From NCBI GenBank assembly GCA_937944855.1, contig CALFAY010000003.1, forward strand, positions 1 through 64,000: a DNA stretch of 64,000 nt, given 5' to 3'. Made by a program: the position numbers and the translations under genes. The first letter of the stretch is position 1. Each line of letters opens with the position of its first letter. A model generated the notes under the pieces. The model had not been told where the DNA came from, did no database searches, and saw only the letters and a program-made list of their open reading frames with translations. The stretch is from an uncultured Planctomycetota bacterium. GTDB lineage: Bacteria > Planctomycetota > Planctomycetia > Gemmatales > HRBIN36. Below, piece by piece: positions 16,397 through 24,777 of the stretch.

Positions 16397-17476
16397 ATGA
16401 CTCGAGAACCTGTGTTGATTCGCGTGGACGGTACGCGCTCCACTGGTTGGGAGGGTCTGGTGCGCTGCTTAAGTCTGGCGTACGCATTGCAACGCCGACG
16501 GCGGCCGTGTCATTTTCTGGCTCAATTAGAACCGGCTGCGCCTCTGGCAGCCGCCATTCGCCGCAACGGCGACGAATGGATCGAGGCAGGAAGCTCGGCA
16601 GGCCATGCCGACGACCTGGAAGACTTGACTCAGGAAATCCGGCGGATTCGGCCCGCCGCGGTGATTATCGACTCGCCTCAGGTCGGACCCGATTACCTGG
16701 CCGAGGTGGTCGCTCTGGGACCGCTGGTCATGGCTGTTGACACTCAGGCAGCCTTCCGTTTCCCGACGCAATTAGTCTTCAACCCCACCCTCAATCACAC
16801 CGTTGCGGATTACGAAGTCTGTCCCGGCACCCAGGTGCTGTGCGGCAGACGGTATCCGCTAGTCCGCCCGGAGATTCGCCGGGTCCGTCCGATTCGTGCC
16901 CAAGAGCCCCCGGAGCCGATTCGCGTGCTCGTCGGTTTCGGCGACGATCCACACAATCTGACGGCAAGGATCGTCCAGTTGTTGCTCGAAGAAACCGGCC
17001 TGCCGCACCTGGACATCCTGGCACGACCCTGGCATCCGTTGCTGCCACAGTGGCAGGAACTGGCACAGGTCAGTGACGGCCGGGTGACAGTGAACACGGA
17101 ACTGGCCGAGGTGGCAGGTCGTGTTTCCCGCAGCCATTTTGCTATTTGCGACGGCAACATCTGGGCCTTGGAGTTGGCCTGCGTCGGGGTACCCACCATC
17201 CTACTTGTGCAGGACCGCAACCACCTTCCGACCGCTCAGCGACTGGAGGAAGAAGGGGCCGGTATTTGCCTGGGATGGCATGAGCAGATTGCCGACGATG
17301 CCATTCTTCAGGCAGTGAAGACGCTCGCTGAAGATCCCCTGGAGCGCCGTGCCATGGCCCGCTGCGGGCGTAACTTGATCGATGGCCGAGGTCCGGATCG
17401 CATCGTCACTGCTCTGGAAGTCATGCTCCACCCCTCGCGGCAGATCGGTCAGTACGACTGGAGCGAGGCAGCCTGA
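16397..17476 (+). CDS. PseG-like nucleotide-sugar hydrolase homologue, altered active site
   Basis: The 359-residue protein follows the PseG plan (GT-B-like UDP-sugar hydrolase): IRVDGTRSTG...RCLSLAYALQ, VIIDSPQVGPDYLAEV, QLVFNPTLNH, VLVGFGDDPHN, SHFAICDGNIWALELACVGV and DRNHLPTAQRLEEEGAG. In PseG the first motif reads xGxGHxxRCLxLA and its His is the catalytic base. Here the equivalent positions are W-E-G, so the His is absent. It may be a glycosyltransferase-like or regulatory relative, or use another base. It follows the glycan operon by 277 bases with its own ribosome-binding site (GGGAAG), so a role with those sugars is plausible but not shown. Confidence 0.72.
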   Translation: MTREPVLIRVDGTRSTGWEGLVRCLSLAYALQRRRRPCHFLAQLEPAAPLAAAIRRNGDEWIEAGSSAGHADDLEDLTQEIRRIRPAAVIIDSPQVGPDYLAEVVALGPLVMAVDTQAAFRFPTQLVFNPTLNHTVADYEVCPGTQVLCGRRYPLVRPEIRRVRPIRAQEPPEPIRVLVGFGDDPHNLTARIVQLLLEETGLPHLDILARPWHPLLPQWQELAQVSDGRVTVNTELAEVAGRVSRSHFAICDGNIWALELACVGVPTILLVQDRNHLPTAQRLEEEGAGICLGWHEQIADDAILQAVKTLAEDPLERRAMARCGRNLIDGRGPDRIVTALEVMLHPSRQIGQYDWSEAA

Positions 17477-17549
17477 CGGGACCGCGTCGGCATCGGCGGC
17501 ATGATCCGTACACTATCTCCGACGAGGCCATGACACGGAGACAGGGACC

Positions 17550-19184
17550 ATGCCGTCGAGATACCGGGACATTCTGGAAAGGCTGCGGCTGGCATTTCCG
17601 CAACCGGTCTCGGATCGGGTGCATGATTCCTATTTCGTGCATTCGATTATGCGGGCCTTGGATCAGGTGGATGCCCTGAAGTCGGAACTGCCGATTCTGG
17701 GCGATGCCGTGACTTTGGACTACTGCCACGCCCGCCAGGCGGTTCTGCCGGAGCGGTGCGGTTCGGTTGAGGAAGTTACTTCGCATCTGGTGGACCACCT
17801 GCGGGGCATGACGATCTTCGGTCATCCGCGGTCGCAGCAGAACGTCGTGCCGCCGACCTCCATTCCCAGCCTCATCGGCGTCCTTCTGACCAGCCAATAC
17901 AACGCCAATCTTGGATCGGACGAATACAGCCGTCTGATCGCCGTCGCCGAGGTGGAGGCGGCTTGCATCACCGCCCGCATGGTCGGATACGATCCCGAGA
18001 CCTGCGGAGGAGTGTTCACCTTCGGCGGCACCGGCACGATGCTGTACGGGGTCAAGATCGGTCTGGAGAAGGCCTGTCCGAATTCGATGCAAAACGGCTT
18101 ATGCTCCGAAGCCGTACTGATCGCTTCCGATGTCAGCCACTATTGCCGCTACAACGTTGCGGGCTGGCTTGGGCTGGGAACCCGCAACGTCCTCGCCATC
18201 CCCAGTACCGAAGACAATGCAATCGACCTGACAAGTCTGGAAAGGCAAGTGCGCCAAGTGCTGGAAAGCGGCAAGCGCATCGCAGCTTTTATCGCCACGC
18301 TGGGAACGACCGATGCCTTTGGTCTGGACGATCTGGAAGCCATTGTGCGGCTCCGCGATCAATTGGTGGAAGATTACAAGCTGCCGTACCGGCCGCACGT
18401 CCATGCCGACGCCGTGATCGGCTGGACCTGGTCGGTATTCAATGACTACTCGTGGGAAGATAATGTCCTGGGATTCCGACCCCGGACGGTGCGGGCTTTG
18501 GCGGGTGCTCAACGCCGGATTCAGCACCTCGGCCTGGCCGATTCGATCGGCATCGACTTCCACAAAACCGGCTTCTGCCCATACATTTCCAGCCTTTTTC
18601 TAGTCAAGGACCGGAGAGATTTCGAGTTGCTGAGCCGATCCCCGAAGCAGATGCCATACCTCTATCACTTCGGCGAACACCGTCCGGGCATGTTCACGCT
18701 GGAAGCATCGCGCGGCGGAGCGGGAGCGATGGCTGCCTTGGCGAACTTGCTCCTGTTCGGCAAGGAGGGCTGGCAGGCAATGCTTGGGCATCTCGTCGAG
18801 ATGACTCAAGTGCTGCGGGAACATCTCGACGGGCACAGTTCCACGACCGTGGTCAATCGGGACAACTTCGGCACTGTAACGCTCTTCCGGGTATATCCCG
18901 ACGGGGTGGACACGTTTACGGTACCGCGGCGGGAATTCCGCGACCCTGAGTACCGAGAATCTCTGCTGAAGCACAACGAGTATAACCGCCGCATCGCCGC
19001 CTATCTGCACGAGGAAGCCCTGGCAGGCCGAGGCATTGTCATTTCGCTGACCGAGTGTTATCGTCACACGCCATACGGCCTGCCGATTGTGGCTTTGAAG
19101 TCGTACATCCTCTCGCCCTTCGTGGATGAGGCCAACGTGGCTCTGCTGGTGCGTAAAGTCCTCGAAGCGCGGGAACACATCTGA
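17550..19184 (+). CDS. Group II PLP-dependent decarboxylase
   Basis: The 544-residue protein has the fold-type I decarboxylase signatures: HPRSQQNVVPPTSIPSLIG early, GGVFTFGGTGTMLYGVKIGL (phosphate site), SHYCRYNVAGWLGLGT, HVHADAVIGWTWSV and the PLP lysine in GIDFHKTGFCPYISSLFLV. It belongs with glutamate, aromatic amino acid and diaminobutyrate decarboxylases; the substrate cannot be read from sequence. It begins about 70 bases after the PseG-like gene on the same strand with GGGA before the ATG, and may share its transcript. An amine product could decorate or counter-charge an acidic surface glycan, but that is speculation. Confidence 0.88.
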   Translation: MPSRYRDILERLRLAFPQPVSDRVHDSYFVHSIMRALDQVDALKSELPILGDAVTLDYCHARQAVLPERCGSVEEVTSHLVDHLRGMTIFGHPRSQQNVVPPTSIPSLIGVLLTSQYNANLGSDEYSRLIAVAEVEAACITARMVGYDPETCGGVFTFGGTGTMLYGVKIGLEKACPNSMQNGLCSEAVLIASDVSHYCRYNVAGWLGLGTRNVLAIPSTEDNAIDLTSLERQVRQVLESGKRIAAFIATLGTTDAFGLDDLEAIVRLRDQLVEDYKLPYRPHVHADAVIGWTWSVFNDYSWEDNVLGFRPRTVRALAGAQRRIQHLGLADSIGIDFHKTGFCPYISSLFLVKDRRDFELLSRSPKQMPYLYHFGEHRPGMFTLEASRGGAGAMAALANLLLFGKEGWQAMLGHLVEMTQVLREHLDGHSSTTVVNRDNFGTVTLFRVYPDGVDTFTVPRREFRDPEYRESLLKHNEYNRRIAAYLHEEALAGRGIVISLTECYRHTPYGLPIVALKSYILSPFVDEANVALLVRKVLEAREHI

Positions 19185-19258
19185 AGCCGCGGGGCAGGCT
19201 TGCCGTAGGTTGAGGTGCGCCGCCCGCCGTGGAACTCGCTGTCCGTGAAGGAGCCGCC

Positions 19259-20185
19259 ATGAACCGACGCCGATTCCTGCAAACCGCCGCTGCACTGGCT
19301 GTCGCCCATCCGCTGGGAGCCGAGGAGAAAGCCGCCATGCTGCCGATTGTGGATACCCATCAGCATCTGTGGGATTTGACCCGCTTCAAACTGCCCTGGA
19401 TTCAGGCTGGCACGCCGCTGGCTCGCAGCTACCTCCCAAGCGATTACGCCAAGGCGGCCGAAGGATTAAACATCGTCAAGGCCGTGTACATGGAAGTCGA
19501 TGTCGATCCTGCTCAGCAGGATGCCGAAGCCGAGTACATCATCGAACTTTCCCGGTCGAGGACCTCGCCCACGGTCGCGGCCGTCATCTCCGGACGTCCC
19601 GAATCGGAGAGTTTCGCCGCTTATGTCCGCCGCTATCGGGACCATCCCATCATCAAGGGCATTCGCCGGGTCTTGCACGTTCCGCAGACGCCCCCCGGCC
19701 ATTGCCTCCAACAGCAGTTCGTCAAGAACATCCAGCTCCTGGGCGAGTTGGGGCTGAGCTTTGATCTGTGCATCCGCCCGGCGGAACTGCCCGACATTGC
19801 CAAGCTCGTGGACGCCTGCCCAGACACTCGTTTCATCCTGGACCATTGCGGTAATCCCAGCCTGCAAATGCGCGACCTGGGACCGTGGAAGCGGGATCTC
19901 GCCGACATTGCCAAGCGTAAGAACCTCGTCTGCAAAGTGTCCGGCTTCATCGCCACCGCTAAGCCCGGTCAAGGGAAGCCGGAGGACATCGCTCCCATCG
20001 TCAACCACACATTCGATTGCTTCGGACCAGATCGGGTCATGTTCGGCGGCGATTGGCCGGTCTGCACGCTTGGAGCATCGCTTCAGGAGTGGGTCCACGG
20101 ACTCAAAGCGGTGGTCGCCTCCCGGCCGTTGGAAGAGCAACGGAAGTTGTTTCACGATAACGCTGTCAAGTTTTACCGCATCTGA
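19259..20185 (+). CDS. Amidohydrolase_2 family metal-dependent hydrolase with Tat-like signal
   Basis: The ATG at 19259 has AAGGAG 6 bases upstream and gives 308 residues. The N-terminus, MNRRRFLQTAAALAVAHPLG, is a short twin-arginine-type signal. The TIM-barrel core shows DTHQHLWD (HxH metal ligands), IKGIRRVLH, FILDHCGNP (His) and MFGGDWPVC (the final Asp). This matches the COG3618 group, which includes lactonases acting on sugar acids such as L-fucono- or L-rhamnono-lactone. It is about 70 bases downstream of the decarboxylase and ends 11 bases from a convergent gene. Substrate unknown. Confidence 0.88.
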   Translation: MNRRRFLQTAAALAVAHPLGAEEKAAMLPIVDTHQHLWDLTRFKLPWIQAGTPLARSYLPSDYAKAAEGLNIVKAVYMEVDVDPAQQDAEAEYIIELSRSRTSPTVAAVISGRPESESFAAYVRRYRDHPIIKGIRRVLHVPQTPPGHCLQQQFVKNIQLLGELGLSFDLCIRPAELPDIAKLVDACPDTRFILDHCGNPSLQMRDLGPWKRDLADIAKRKNLVCKVSGFIATAKPGQGKPEDIAPIVNHTFDCFGPDRVMFGGDWPVCTLGASLQEWVHGLKAVVASRPLEEQRKLFHDNAVKFYRI

Positions 20186-20196
20186 GCGAGCGGTCG

Positions 20197-21261
20197 TTAT
20201 TCCGTCCAGGACCGCCCCTGACCCAGCTGCATCTGACGCAAGGGCCGATCATGGCGGATGGCCGGAGACGGCATGGAGAAGTCCGGGTTGGTCAAGGCAC
20301 TGATATGCAGCGTCATGTCGCGTTCCGCAGCCAGAGCCATGAGCAGGGCGTAGCCGCGCTGCCGGTCGCTGCGTGGCAGATGGCGAGCCGCGGCGATCCG
20401 CCCCATGGGCAGGATCGGCCCTTCGGCGTAGCGGTCCAGAACCGGGTTGGCCAATCCAAAAGGTTCCCACTGGTTTTCCAGGTTGCGGTGGATCCCGGGA
20501 CGCACGAACAGATAAGCCGCCGAGACCGAAGAGATGCCCAGAGCCTTAATCGCGTCCAGCAGCGGTACCAACTGTTCGCGGGTGTCCGTCAGCCCAGGAA
20601 TGAGCGGCTCCAAAGCGAACCGCACCTGAAAGCCCCGTGCCAGGAGGTCTTTCGCCTGACGGAGCCGCATCCGCGTCGGGGCAGCCAAAGGCTCCAGTAT
20701 CCGCCGCAGCCGTTCATTCCGAGTCATCAAGGGAAAAGTGACTTGGATCATATCAGCGTGGGGCTGCAACCGCTCCAGGATACTCGGCCGGATGAAACCG
20801 CGAGTCATCAGCCAGGATTCAACCCGGAATTGGGCGAGCACTTCGACGATACGAGCCGTTTGCTCCTGCACTTCCATGATCGGAGGAAAAGGATCGGTTG
20901 AGGGACACAGATAGACGGCCCGGGGAAGGTGGCTTCGTTGAGTCAGTTCCCGACGGACCCGCTCGGCGGCATCGGCATACAAAGTCAGCACGGCGTCACC
21001 GGCATAACGGGGATAAGCCCGGGCGTAGCAGAACGCACACTGCATGGCGCAGCCGCTGACATGATTGAGACTGAGCACGTCTTCGTCCACGAAGTCCGAC
21101 AGGGGATTGGGCCGCAGGAAAGGCCCGCCCTTGCCGGCGATTACCACCCGAGGCAGCCCATAGCCGGGCACCGGCAGGTTCGCAAGCACCGGCAGTTCCA
21201 GGAGGCGGGTTTTTCTTTTGGGGCGTCGTCCAGCTCGTCGCACCGATCCCGACCGGGTCAT
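20197..21261 (-). CDS. Radical SAM protein, spore photoproduct lyase-like family
   Basis: The ATG at 21261 lies behind GGGAGGG and gives 354 residues. The 4Fe-4S/SAM motif is HVSGCAMQCAFCYARAYPRY (CxxxCxxC) near residue 70, followed by a partial TIM barrel (YLCPSTDPFPPI, ESWLMTRGFIRPSILERL, FALEPLIPGLTDT). This resembles the SplB/Rv2578c radical SAM group, whose members mostly have no assigned reaction. The N-terminus is basic (RRAGRRPKRKTR). Upstream lies a striking palindromic operator-like sequence (21289-21315) that overlaps the region where its promoter should be, suggesting repression. Confidence 0.85.
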   Translation of the reverse strand: MTRSGSVRRAGRRPKRKTRLLELPVLANLPVPGYGLPRVVIAGKGGPFLRPNPLSDFVDEDVLSLNHVSGCAMQCAFCYARAYPRYAGDAVLTLYADAAERVRRELTQRSHLPRAVYLCPSTDPFPPIMEVQEQTARIVEVLAQFRVESWLMTRGFIRPSILERLQPHADMIQVTFPLMTRNERLRRILEPLAAPTRMRLRQAKDLLARGFQVRFALEPLIPGLTDTREQLVPLLDAIKALGISSVSAAYLFVRPGIHRNLENQWEPFGLANPVLDRYAEGPILPMGRIAAARHLPRSDRQRGYALLMALAAERDMTLHISALTNPDFSMPSPAIRHDRPLRQMQLGQGRSWTE

Positions 21262-21288
21262 GGGCCGACCCTCCCGATGGTGATTACA

Positions 21289-21315
21289 TGTACACTTATC
21301 CCTTTGTGTACACAA
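21289..21315. promoter_or_regulatory. Operator-like double palindrome between divergent genes
   Basis: Perfect 7-base arms TGTACAC (21289-21295) and GTGTACA (21306-21312) lie 10 bases apart. The right arm is also the centre of a perfect 12-base palindrome TTGTGTACACAA (21304-21315). Read on the minus strand, TTGTGT and TACATG are 17 bases apart and could be the -35 and -10 of the radical SAM gene, so a bound protein would block it. Confidence 0.55.
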
Positions 21316-21473
21316 GAACAGATAGCCTGTCAACTGAATTTTGGGTGATATTGACGTGAACGAATGGGGCACCGTGCCAGTTCCGCCCTTGACCCTGGCC
21401 GCGGATGCCTCGCTCGCTTACTGCTAGGATCGAAGCCTGCCTTGATTTTCCTTCCGGGAAGGAGCGTGCAGTC

Positions 21474-22286
21474 ATGCGACCCACTTGCTGTATGTCCGTT
21501 GTGTTGCTCTTGGTCACAGCCCCAGTGGCTCTCGGTGGGCCGTTCAACGATCAGAACCTCGAAGCGGCCGTGCGGGCCGCCATCATGGAACCGAAGGGCG
21601 AACTCAACGACGAAGCCCTCAGCAAGCTGTTCGTCCTGGAAGCAGCCGGAAAAAACATCTCCGACCTTACGGGCCTGGAAAAGTGCAAGAACCTTGCCTT
21701 GCTCAAACTGGCCCGCAACCAGATCAGCGACCTGTCGCCGCTGAAGGACCTAACCAACCTTCAGTCCTTGGATGTTTCTGACAACAAGATCAGCGACCTG
21801 GCTCCGTTGGCCGGCTTGACCAAGCTGCAATATCTGGAAATCACCGGCAATCAAGTAACAACTCTGGAACCACTCAAGGGTCTGACCGCTTTGACGGCCC
21901 TGTACGCGGGCAAAAACCAAATCGCCGATCTGACCCCGCTTGGCAACCTGACGCGGCTCGCTTCGCTCGGTCTGCCACGCAATCAAGTGAAAGACCTGGC
22001 TCCTTTGGCCGAACTGAAGAACATCGACAATCTCAACGTGGCCGAGAATCAGATCAGCGACATCGCTCCGCTGGCGAAGCTGAACAATCTCCGCCTGTTG
22101 CAGCTTCAGGGCAATCAGGTCGCCGATCTCGCCGCCCTGGTCGAGTCCTGCAAGGCGGATGCGAACGGAGCGCGACGCTTTGCTCCCTATTTACGGCTGT
22201 ATCTGAAGGGCAACCCCCTGAGCGACACCGCCCGCACCCAACAGTTGGAGCAGTTGAAGGCGCTCGGCGTGCGGGTAGATTTCTGA
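21474..22286 (+). CDS. Secreted leucine-rich repeat protein
   Basis: The ATG at 21474 gives 270 residues with a signal peptide (MRPTCCMSVVLLLVTAPVAL). About eight 22-residue LRR units run from residue 55 to the end, with the internalin/SDS22 consensus LxxLxxLxLxxNxIxDLxPL (for example LTNLQSLDVSDNKISDLAPL). Such a solenoid is a protein-binding surface, here probably periplasmic or exported. There is no catalytic domain and no anchor. It is divergent from the radical SAM gene and convergent with the cytochrome gene. An upstream extension from 21405 exists but lacks a ribosome-binding site and would bury the signal peptide. Confidence 0.88.
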   Translation: MRPTCCMSVVLLLVTAPVALGGPFNDQNLEAAVRAAIMEPKGELNDEALSKLFVLEAAGKNISDLTGLEKCKNLALLKLARNQISDLSPLKDLTNLQSLDVSDNKISDLAPLAGLTKLQYLEITGNQVTTLEPLKGLTALTALYAGKNQIADLTPLGNLTRLASLGLPRNQVKDLAPLAELKNIDNLNVAENQISDIAPLAKLNNLRLLQLQGNQVADLAALVESCKADANGARRFAPYLRLYLKGNPLSDTARTQQLEQLKALGVRVDF

Positions 22287-22315
22287 AGCCATCGCTAGTC
22301 GAAGGCGGATCCGAT

Positions 22316-23128
22316 TCAATCCTCCTCGACGCGATAGACGTCGTGGCAGCGGGTACAGGCTTTGTCCATCGCCATGTAGGCTTTCTTGAACTCCGCGGAG
22401 TTCTTGGCTCGCGCCGCCTTGGCCAGTTCCAGGCAGGCGTCCAAGGTTTCCTGGGAGGTTTCCCGCCAGATTTTGCTGGTCTGCCCCTTCTTTGCATCGG
22501 GATCGGTCTCTGGCGTGTGATGGAGCATGGCCAGACACAGGGCGGTCATGCGGTTAGCGTGGTTGGTGATCTCGTCGGCTTTGCCCCGCTGGTTCCAACT
22601 GGCTGCCGTCAGGCGAGTCGCCTTTTTGAGTTCCTGGTCCACGTCGCGGACGACCTCCATGAGATTGCGGATAGGCACGGCCTTGCCGAGGTTGACTTCG
22701 GGGGGCGTGCTGTCGGACTCCACTTTCTTGAAGTCGGCCAGTGCGGCGACGAGGTTCTTGGCGTCGTTGTAGTTTTTCTTCTTGGCGACCGCGGCCAGAG
22801 CGAGAGCGGTTTCGGTCAGGGGACCGGCCTTGCGGGCCATTTCGTCGGTATCCCGCCCGGCCTGGACGAGAATGGCGAAGGCATAGGCTTCGTTTTCGAG
22901 CGCCTTCGCTTTCTGGTTGAACTCGCTGGCACTTCGGGTCGCCGACTGCATGAACTTGATGCTCAACTCCAGATTGCGAACCAGTTCCGGACCCGGCATC
23001 AAGTTGCCAGTCTTGGCTCCGTTGCGGGCATCCTCCGCATCGGCTGGGACGGACAGCCCAATGACCAGGGCGAGCATCAGCACGGCGGCAAGACCGGGAA
23101 CAAGTCGGCTGCGGATGGATGGGGCCAC
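22316..23128 (-). CDS. Secreted cytochrome c'-like haem protein
   Basis: The 270-residue protein begins with a signal peptide (VPGLAAVLMLALVIGLSVPADA) and is otherwise helical. A single haem-binding CTRCH occurs about 10 residues from the end (DKACTRCHDVYR), the arrangement of four-helix cytochromes c', where CxxCH is in the last helix. At 240 mature residues it is about twice the usual size, with two similar helical halves, so it may be a duplicated bundle with one haem. It would act in the periplasm in electron transfer or gas binding. It has a good promoter at 23192-23220. Confidence 0.82.
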   Translation of the reverse strand: MAPSIRSRLVPGLAAVLMLALVIGLSVPADAEDARNGAKTGNLMPGPELVRNLELSIKFMQSATRSASEFNQKAKALENEAYAFAILVQAGRDTDEMARKAGPLTETALALAAVAKKKNYNDAKNLVAALADFKKVESDSTPPEVNLGKAVPIRNLMEVVRDVDQELKKATRLTAASWNQRGKADEITNHANRMTALCLAMLHHTPETDPDAKKGQTSKIWRETSQETLDACLELAKAARAKNSAEFKKAYMAMDKACTRCHDVYRVEED

Positions 23129-23191
23129 AGGATTCTCCTTGGATGGTGCGGGCGAACCTCACTCGCTGAGCATCCGTCTTTGTTTTCCGCC

Positions 23192-23220
23192 ATTATAAAG
23201 CCGCTTTCGGAGGACGCCAA
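23192..23220 (-). promoter_or_regulatory. Promoter of the cytochrome c'-like gene
   Basis: On the minus strand TTGGCG (23215-23220) is followed by 17 bases and a perfect TATAAT (23192-23197). Start predicted near 23185, giving a leader of about 57 bases to the ATG at 23128. Confidence 0.65.
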
Positions 23221-23300
23221 CGCAACCGCCGTTTGACATTCAGTACCGACGAAGATCATGGCGAGTTCCACGCCGCTGGCGCATCTGACCCGTTTTTCCT

Positions 23301-23329
23301 TTGACAGATGGGCCGAGACTTGTGATATT
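23301..23329 (+). promoter_or_regulatory. Promoter of the 92-aa protein gene
   Basis: A perfect TTGACA (23301-23306), 17 bases, then GATATT (23324-23329). Predicted start near 23336, giving a leader of about 87 bases. Confidence 0.6.
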
Positions 23330-23422
23330 ACTCTCCGTTGAGGGTTTCCCAGGAACGGTCGAACGGCTGACCCGCTAATGTGAGCCGCTCGGCTGACACA
23401 CCCTGACCAAGGAGGGTCTGAG

Positions 23423-23701
23423 ATGCCGATCACTTATCTCACCGAAGCCAAACCCCAGTGTTATCGTGCCTTGGCCGTGTTCGACGACCGGAGCGAACGG
23501 CTCATCTACCTGGGCCGGTCTTCTTCCCAGGTCCGCCAGGGCTATGTCCAGGCGTTCTTCGAGGTGCTGGACGAAGAAGAGCAGGCCCGTGTGACGGCCG
23601 TGCATCTGCAACGCTGGCATGGAGCGCCGGACGCGGGCCGATGGGTCATGCAGTCGCCGCTGACGCTGCCCACCGCCAAGGTGGCTGCCAAGAGCGCCTG
23701 A
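23423..23701 (+). CDS. Conserved-looking small protein, 92 aa, unknown function
   Basis: An AAGGAGG site sits at proper distance from the ATG, with a good promoter upstream and a strong hairpin downstream (23735-23767), so this is a real single-gene unit. The product has no signal peptide or membrane segment and is soluble. Features include ALAVFDDRSERLIYLGRSSS, an acidic FFEVLDEEEQ and LQRWHGAPDAGRWVMQS. I do not recognise the family. The short leader-to-terminator layout suggests regulated or abundant expression. Confidence 0.75.
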   Translation: MPITYLTEAKPQCYRALAVFDDRSERLIYLGRSSSQVRQGYVQAFFEVLDEEEQARVTAVHLQRWHGAPDAGRWVMQSPLTLPTAKVAAKSA

Positions 23702-23734
23702 AGCTGCCTCATCAAACCCTTGCCGAATTGCTAA

Positions 23735-23767
23735 CGGACGGGAACGGGCCGTTGCCGTTCCCGTCCG
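23735..23767 (+). terminator. Strong hairpin after the 92-aa gene
   Basis: A perfect 13-base stem CGGACGGGAACGG / CCGTTCCCGTCCG encloses a 7-base loop, 34 bases after the stop. No T run follows, so it may end transcription weakly or protect the 3' end. Confidence 0.5.
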
Positions 23768-24012
23768 CTCGTTTCCCGACCGCCATTTTCCCCTTTGTTT
23801 CAGGGGGCGGGAAGCCGGCTGTGCGAGCAGCATCGCCTCCTGTTGTCCGGAAATCCCCCAGCATCGCTTGCAATTGCGGCCCGCATTCCCAAGAATGATG
23901 CCATGGGAGGGTATCGTCATTTGTGACGACCCCATGACGTCGCATCGCACAGCACAAACCAGGAGGTTCGCCCTCGATGCACGCGGACCTCGACTCCAGC
24001 GAGGAGTCCTCC

Positions 24013-24762
24013 ATGCCCATCCCGTACGACTCGTTGAGCGACGATTTCAGCGTTTACATGTATGTGAACTCGCAATCGACCCTGCCCAACCAGCGGGAAA
24101 CCGTCTTGCACTTTTTCGAGAGTATTCAGAAGTCTTTCCCAGGAATGTGTCATTTTCAGGCCCGCGACCAGACGGACTTCATCCTGGAAGAGGATCGGGA
24201 CCAGGGACCGTATCGCTGGGTGGGTCTGGAGGCCAAACGCCTCGGCTCCGGTTTCATCAATCCGCCGTCCCTGGAGAGCGCGGACCAGTTGCACGAACGC
24301 ATTTTGGACTTGGCCCCAGCGCACCTGAACCTCATCGGTCTGGACTGCGAAGCTCTGGACGTGGTCTTCGTCTTCGACTTCGTCTATCGCGGCAATCACG
24401 ATGAAGTCGTGGCGGAAGCCTTGGGCTTCTACACGGTCTTCGAGAACTTCCTGACCCAGCCCAAGGCCCGTGTCATCGGCTGTGAGCCGGTGCTCATGCT
24501 GGCCCTGGAGGATGATTTGCAGTTGCAGTGCCGGCTGAGCGTCGAGACGCGGACCACGGCATATCAGGTGCGCACGGGCCAATACGGTGAAGACCCGATC
24601 AGCGTGTATCTGACGGTGCGTCAGTACTGGAACGGGCGAAATCGGCTGAGCTTTGTCGAGTCGTACCGACGCCAGCGAACGATCTGCCAGGAGCTGGTGG
24701 ACAACTACATCGTTCCCAGCGTGATCACTCCCCTGGCACGGGTCATCGAAGCCAAGCAATAG
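24013..24762 (+). CDS. Conserved-looking cytoplasmic protein of unknown function
   Basis: The ATG at 24013 has GAGGAG 6 bases upstream and gives 249 residues; the ATG at 23977 with AGGAGG at 10 bases is an alternative adding 12 residues. The protein is acidic with no signal or membrane segment. It begins MPIPYDSLSDDFSVYMYVNS and is rich in aromatic and acidic residues (LNLIGLDCEALDVVFVFDFV; RQYWNGRNRLSFVESYRRQR). I recognise no domain. It is followed 15 bases later by an aminotransferase gene and is probably co-transcribed with it. Confidence 0.75.
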   Translation: MPIPYDSLSDDFSVYMYVNSQSTLPNQRETVLHFFESIQKSFPGMCHFQARDQTDFILEEDRDQGPYRWVGLEAKRLGSGFINPPSLESADQLHERILDLAPAHLNLIGLDCEALDVVFVFDFVYRGNHDEVVAEALGFYTVFENFLTQPKARVIGCEPVLMLALEDDLQLQCRLSVETRTTAYQVRTGQYGEDPISVYLTVRQYWNGRNRLSFVESYRRQRTICQELVDNYIVPSVITPLARVIEAKQ

Positions 24763-24777
24763 CGGGTCGCGTGGATC

